Below the pieces are notes generated by a model. That model was not told the origin of the DNA. It made no database searches and saw nothing but the letters and a program-made list of their open reading frames with translations. This document shows positions 11,805 to 13,225 of a stretch of DNA of 13,225 nucleotides, piece by piece. The stretch is from assembly GCA_937894665.1 (NCBI GenBank), contig CALAWF010000169.1, positions 1 through 13,225 of the forward strand. The letters are read 5' to 3'. The translations under genes and the position numbers were made by a program. Numbering within the stretch: the stretch's first letter is position 1; each line of letters starts with the position of its first letter. The stretch comes from an uncultured bacterium. Lineage in GTDB: Bacteria; Cyanobacteriota; Vampirovibrionia; Gastranaerophilales; Gastranaerophilaceae.

Positions 11805-13079
11805 ATGGAAAATAAAATTAAAATCGGACTAATCGGCCTAGGAACAGTAGGAAGTGGAGTTTTTAAAACTCTTCAAAACTTCAAAAATGTTGAAGTTGTA
11901 AAGATTGCAGTACGCAACAAAAACAAAAAACGTAACATTGAGGGTTTAGATGAAAGTATTATCACAGATAATGCGTATGAAGTTGTTAACGACCCTGAAA
12001 TTCAGATTGTAGCTGAACTTGTCGGCGGTGTAGAACCAGCGTTTGACTTAATCAAAACAGCTATTATAAATGGAAAACATATTGTTACGGCAAACAAAGA
12101 ATTACTTGCAAAACACGGTGAAGAATTATTTAACTTTGCAGAATCAAATAATAAAGTAGTGCTTTATGAAGCAGCAATTGCCGGTGGTATTCCACTAATT
12201 ATGCCAATCAAAACCATTTTGGCTGGCAATAAAATTTCTAAAATTAAAGCTATCCTTAATGGAACAACAAATTATATTTTGACAAAAATGGATGTCCAAG
12301 GAGCATCTTATGCAGATGTTTTGGACGAAGCTCAAAAGTTAGGTTATGCCGAAGCTGATCCAACAGGTGATGTTGAAGGGTTTGATGCGGCATATAAGAT
12401 TACAACCCTTGCAACCATTGCTTTTGGAAAAAGAATTAAATTTGAAAATGTTTATCGTGAAGGGATAACAAAAATTAGCCCTGACGATATGCAAGCAGCA
12501 AACGAAATGGGTTATAAAATTAAACTTATCGCATCTGCAGAATTGAGCGAAGATGGAAAAGCCGATGTTAGAGTGCATCCAATGCTTGTGCCAATTTCAA
12601 AATCACTTGCACACATTGATTACGTAACAAACGCTGTAAACTTGACAGGTCATCCGGTTGGAGATGTAACATTGTCAGGTCCAGGAGCCGGAGAATTCCC
12701 AACTGCAAGTTCAGTTGTCGGCGATATTTTGGCAATAGCATCAGAAATCGGAAAGACAGATTATTTGTTACCAATGATGAGATGCAACCACCACGAAAAC
12801 GCTGAAATGATTCCTGTTGAAGAAACAGAAAACAAATATTACTTATCAATTACAGCACAAAATAGTCTTGGTGTAATCGGGCGTATCGGTAAGGCGTGCG
12901 AAGATCACAATATAAGTTTGGCAAGTATTGTGCAGAAGGAAGTTGCAGGGGACAATGCAGCAAAAATTACTGTTATTACAGAGATTTGCAAAGAAAAAGA
13001 TATGCAAAATGTAGTAAATATTTTTAACAATGACCCTGCAATCACAAGCGTAAATAGTTTAATTAGAGTTCAAGTGTAA
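11805..13079 (+). CDS. hom: Homoserine dehydrogenase
   Basis: Hom reduces aspartate semialdehyde to homoserine with NAD(P)H, the branch point to threonine, methionine and isoleucine. The 424-residue protein has the monofunctional three-domain layout. The Rossmann nucleotide-binding domain starts IGLIGLGTVGSGV (7-19). The catalytic domain has AAIAGGIPLI (123-132), ILNGTTNYILTKM (150-162) and GYAEADPTGDVEGFDAAYK (180-198), the family signature with its acidic catalytic residues. A C-terminal ACT domain at about 343-424 starts YYLSITAQNSLGVIGRIGKA and is the usual site of allosteric feedback, commonly by threonine. No aspartokinase domain is fused. The ATG has no Shine-Dalgarno and lies 6 bases after a TACAAT box, which suggests leaderless expression. 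No terminator was seen; palindromic repeats follow. Confidence 0.97.
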   Translation: MENKIKIGLIGLGTVGSGVFKTLQNFKNVEVVKIAVRNKNKKRNIEGLDESIITDNAYEVVNDPEIQIVAELVGGVEPAFDLIKTAIINGKHIVTANKELLAKHGEELFNFAESNNKVVLYEAAIAGGIPLIMPIKTILAGNKISKIKAILNGTTNYILTKMDVQGASYADVLDEAQKLGYAEADPTGDVEGFDAAYKITTLATIAFGKRIKFENVYREGITKISPDDMQAANEMGYKIKLIASAELSEDGKADVRVHPMLVPISKSLAHIDYVTNAVNLTGHPVGDVTLSGPGAGEFPTASSVVGDILAIASEIGKTDYLLPMMRCNHHENAEMIPVEETENKYYLSITAQNSLGVIGRIGKACEDHNISLASIVQKEVAGDNAAKITVITEICKEKDMQNVVNIFNNDPAITSVNSLIRVQV

Positions 13080-13112
13080 ACCTCTAGGACATTACGAAAA
13101 ACATCATATTAA

Positions 13113-13204
13113 GCGAAGCAAAGAATCTCTTGCGTTCAGTCAGAGATTCTTCGGGTAAAATTGTAGTGTTATTTTTATTAAATTAACAGTTTATCCCTCA
13201 GAAT
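13113..13204. repeat. Palindromic dispersed repeat, second copy of the 973-1037 element
   Basis: AAGAATCTCT (13121-13130) and AGAGATTCTT (13142-13151) form a perfect 10-bp stem. The 21 bases 13139-13159 are identical to 973-993. After an unrelated A/T core, TTTATCCCTCAGAAT (13190-13204) matches the right end at 1023-1037 with one change. The rest of the tail to 13225 holds no gene I can see. Confidence 0.75.
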
Positions 13205-13225
13205 TGTATATGTCAAGTAATTCGT

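Overview
This is an AT-rich bacterial chromosome segment of mostly housekeeping genes, separated by intergenic regions unusually rich in small palindromic repeats. My best guess at the source is a gut member of the non-photosynthetic cyanobacterial sister lineage (Melainabacteria/Vampirovibrionia, Gastranaerophilales-like). The guess rests on low GC, a coiled-coil protein beside coaD that resembles the cyanobacterial DivIVA-like/'ATP synthase B-like' family, EF-hand proteins without signal peptides, and the order rpmG-trnW-secE-nusG-rplK-rplA. This is inference from recall; a Firmicute or another low-GC lineage is not excluded.

Left part (1-2525): the C-terminal half of a SNF2-family helicase runs in from the left edge. 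A repeat-filled gap, a hexapeptide-repeat sugar O-acetyltransferase and a second repeat-filled gap of about 740 bases follow. The second gap holds a probable remnant of an XRE-type regulator and an orphan reverse-strand terminator.

Middle part (2526-6800): coaD is followed at once by a 125-residue protein and then by a 187-residue coiled-coil protein. The two share a module of about 45 residues that is present twice in the first and once in the second. A terminator separates them from the translation/transcription cluster rpmG, tRNA-Trp(CCA), secE, nusG, rplK, rplA. Leaders resembling the 23S rRNA L1-binding stem precede both rplK and rplA. A strong terminator closes the cluster directly after rplA, so rplJ/rplL do not follow.

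Right part (6800-13225): a small two-EF-hand protein (minus) and a 389-residue protein with a duplicated C-terminal module (plus) diverge from a 475-base region carrying a pentanucleotide microsatellite and a fold-back element. After a convergent terminator come an unrecognised 179-residue protein, then an operon of an AGCS sodium:alanine-type symporter and a UPF0237-like ACT-domain protein, all on the minus strand. A 26-codon membrane-peptide gene and homoserine dehydrogenase (hom) follow on the plus strand. hom appears to be leaderless.

I see no phage, CRISPR, toxin-antitoxin or biosynthetic cluster. The most unusual material is the coaD-linked repeat-module pair, the duplicated-module protein, the orphan terminator and the intergenic repeat families.
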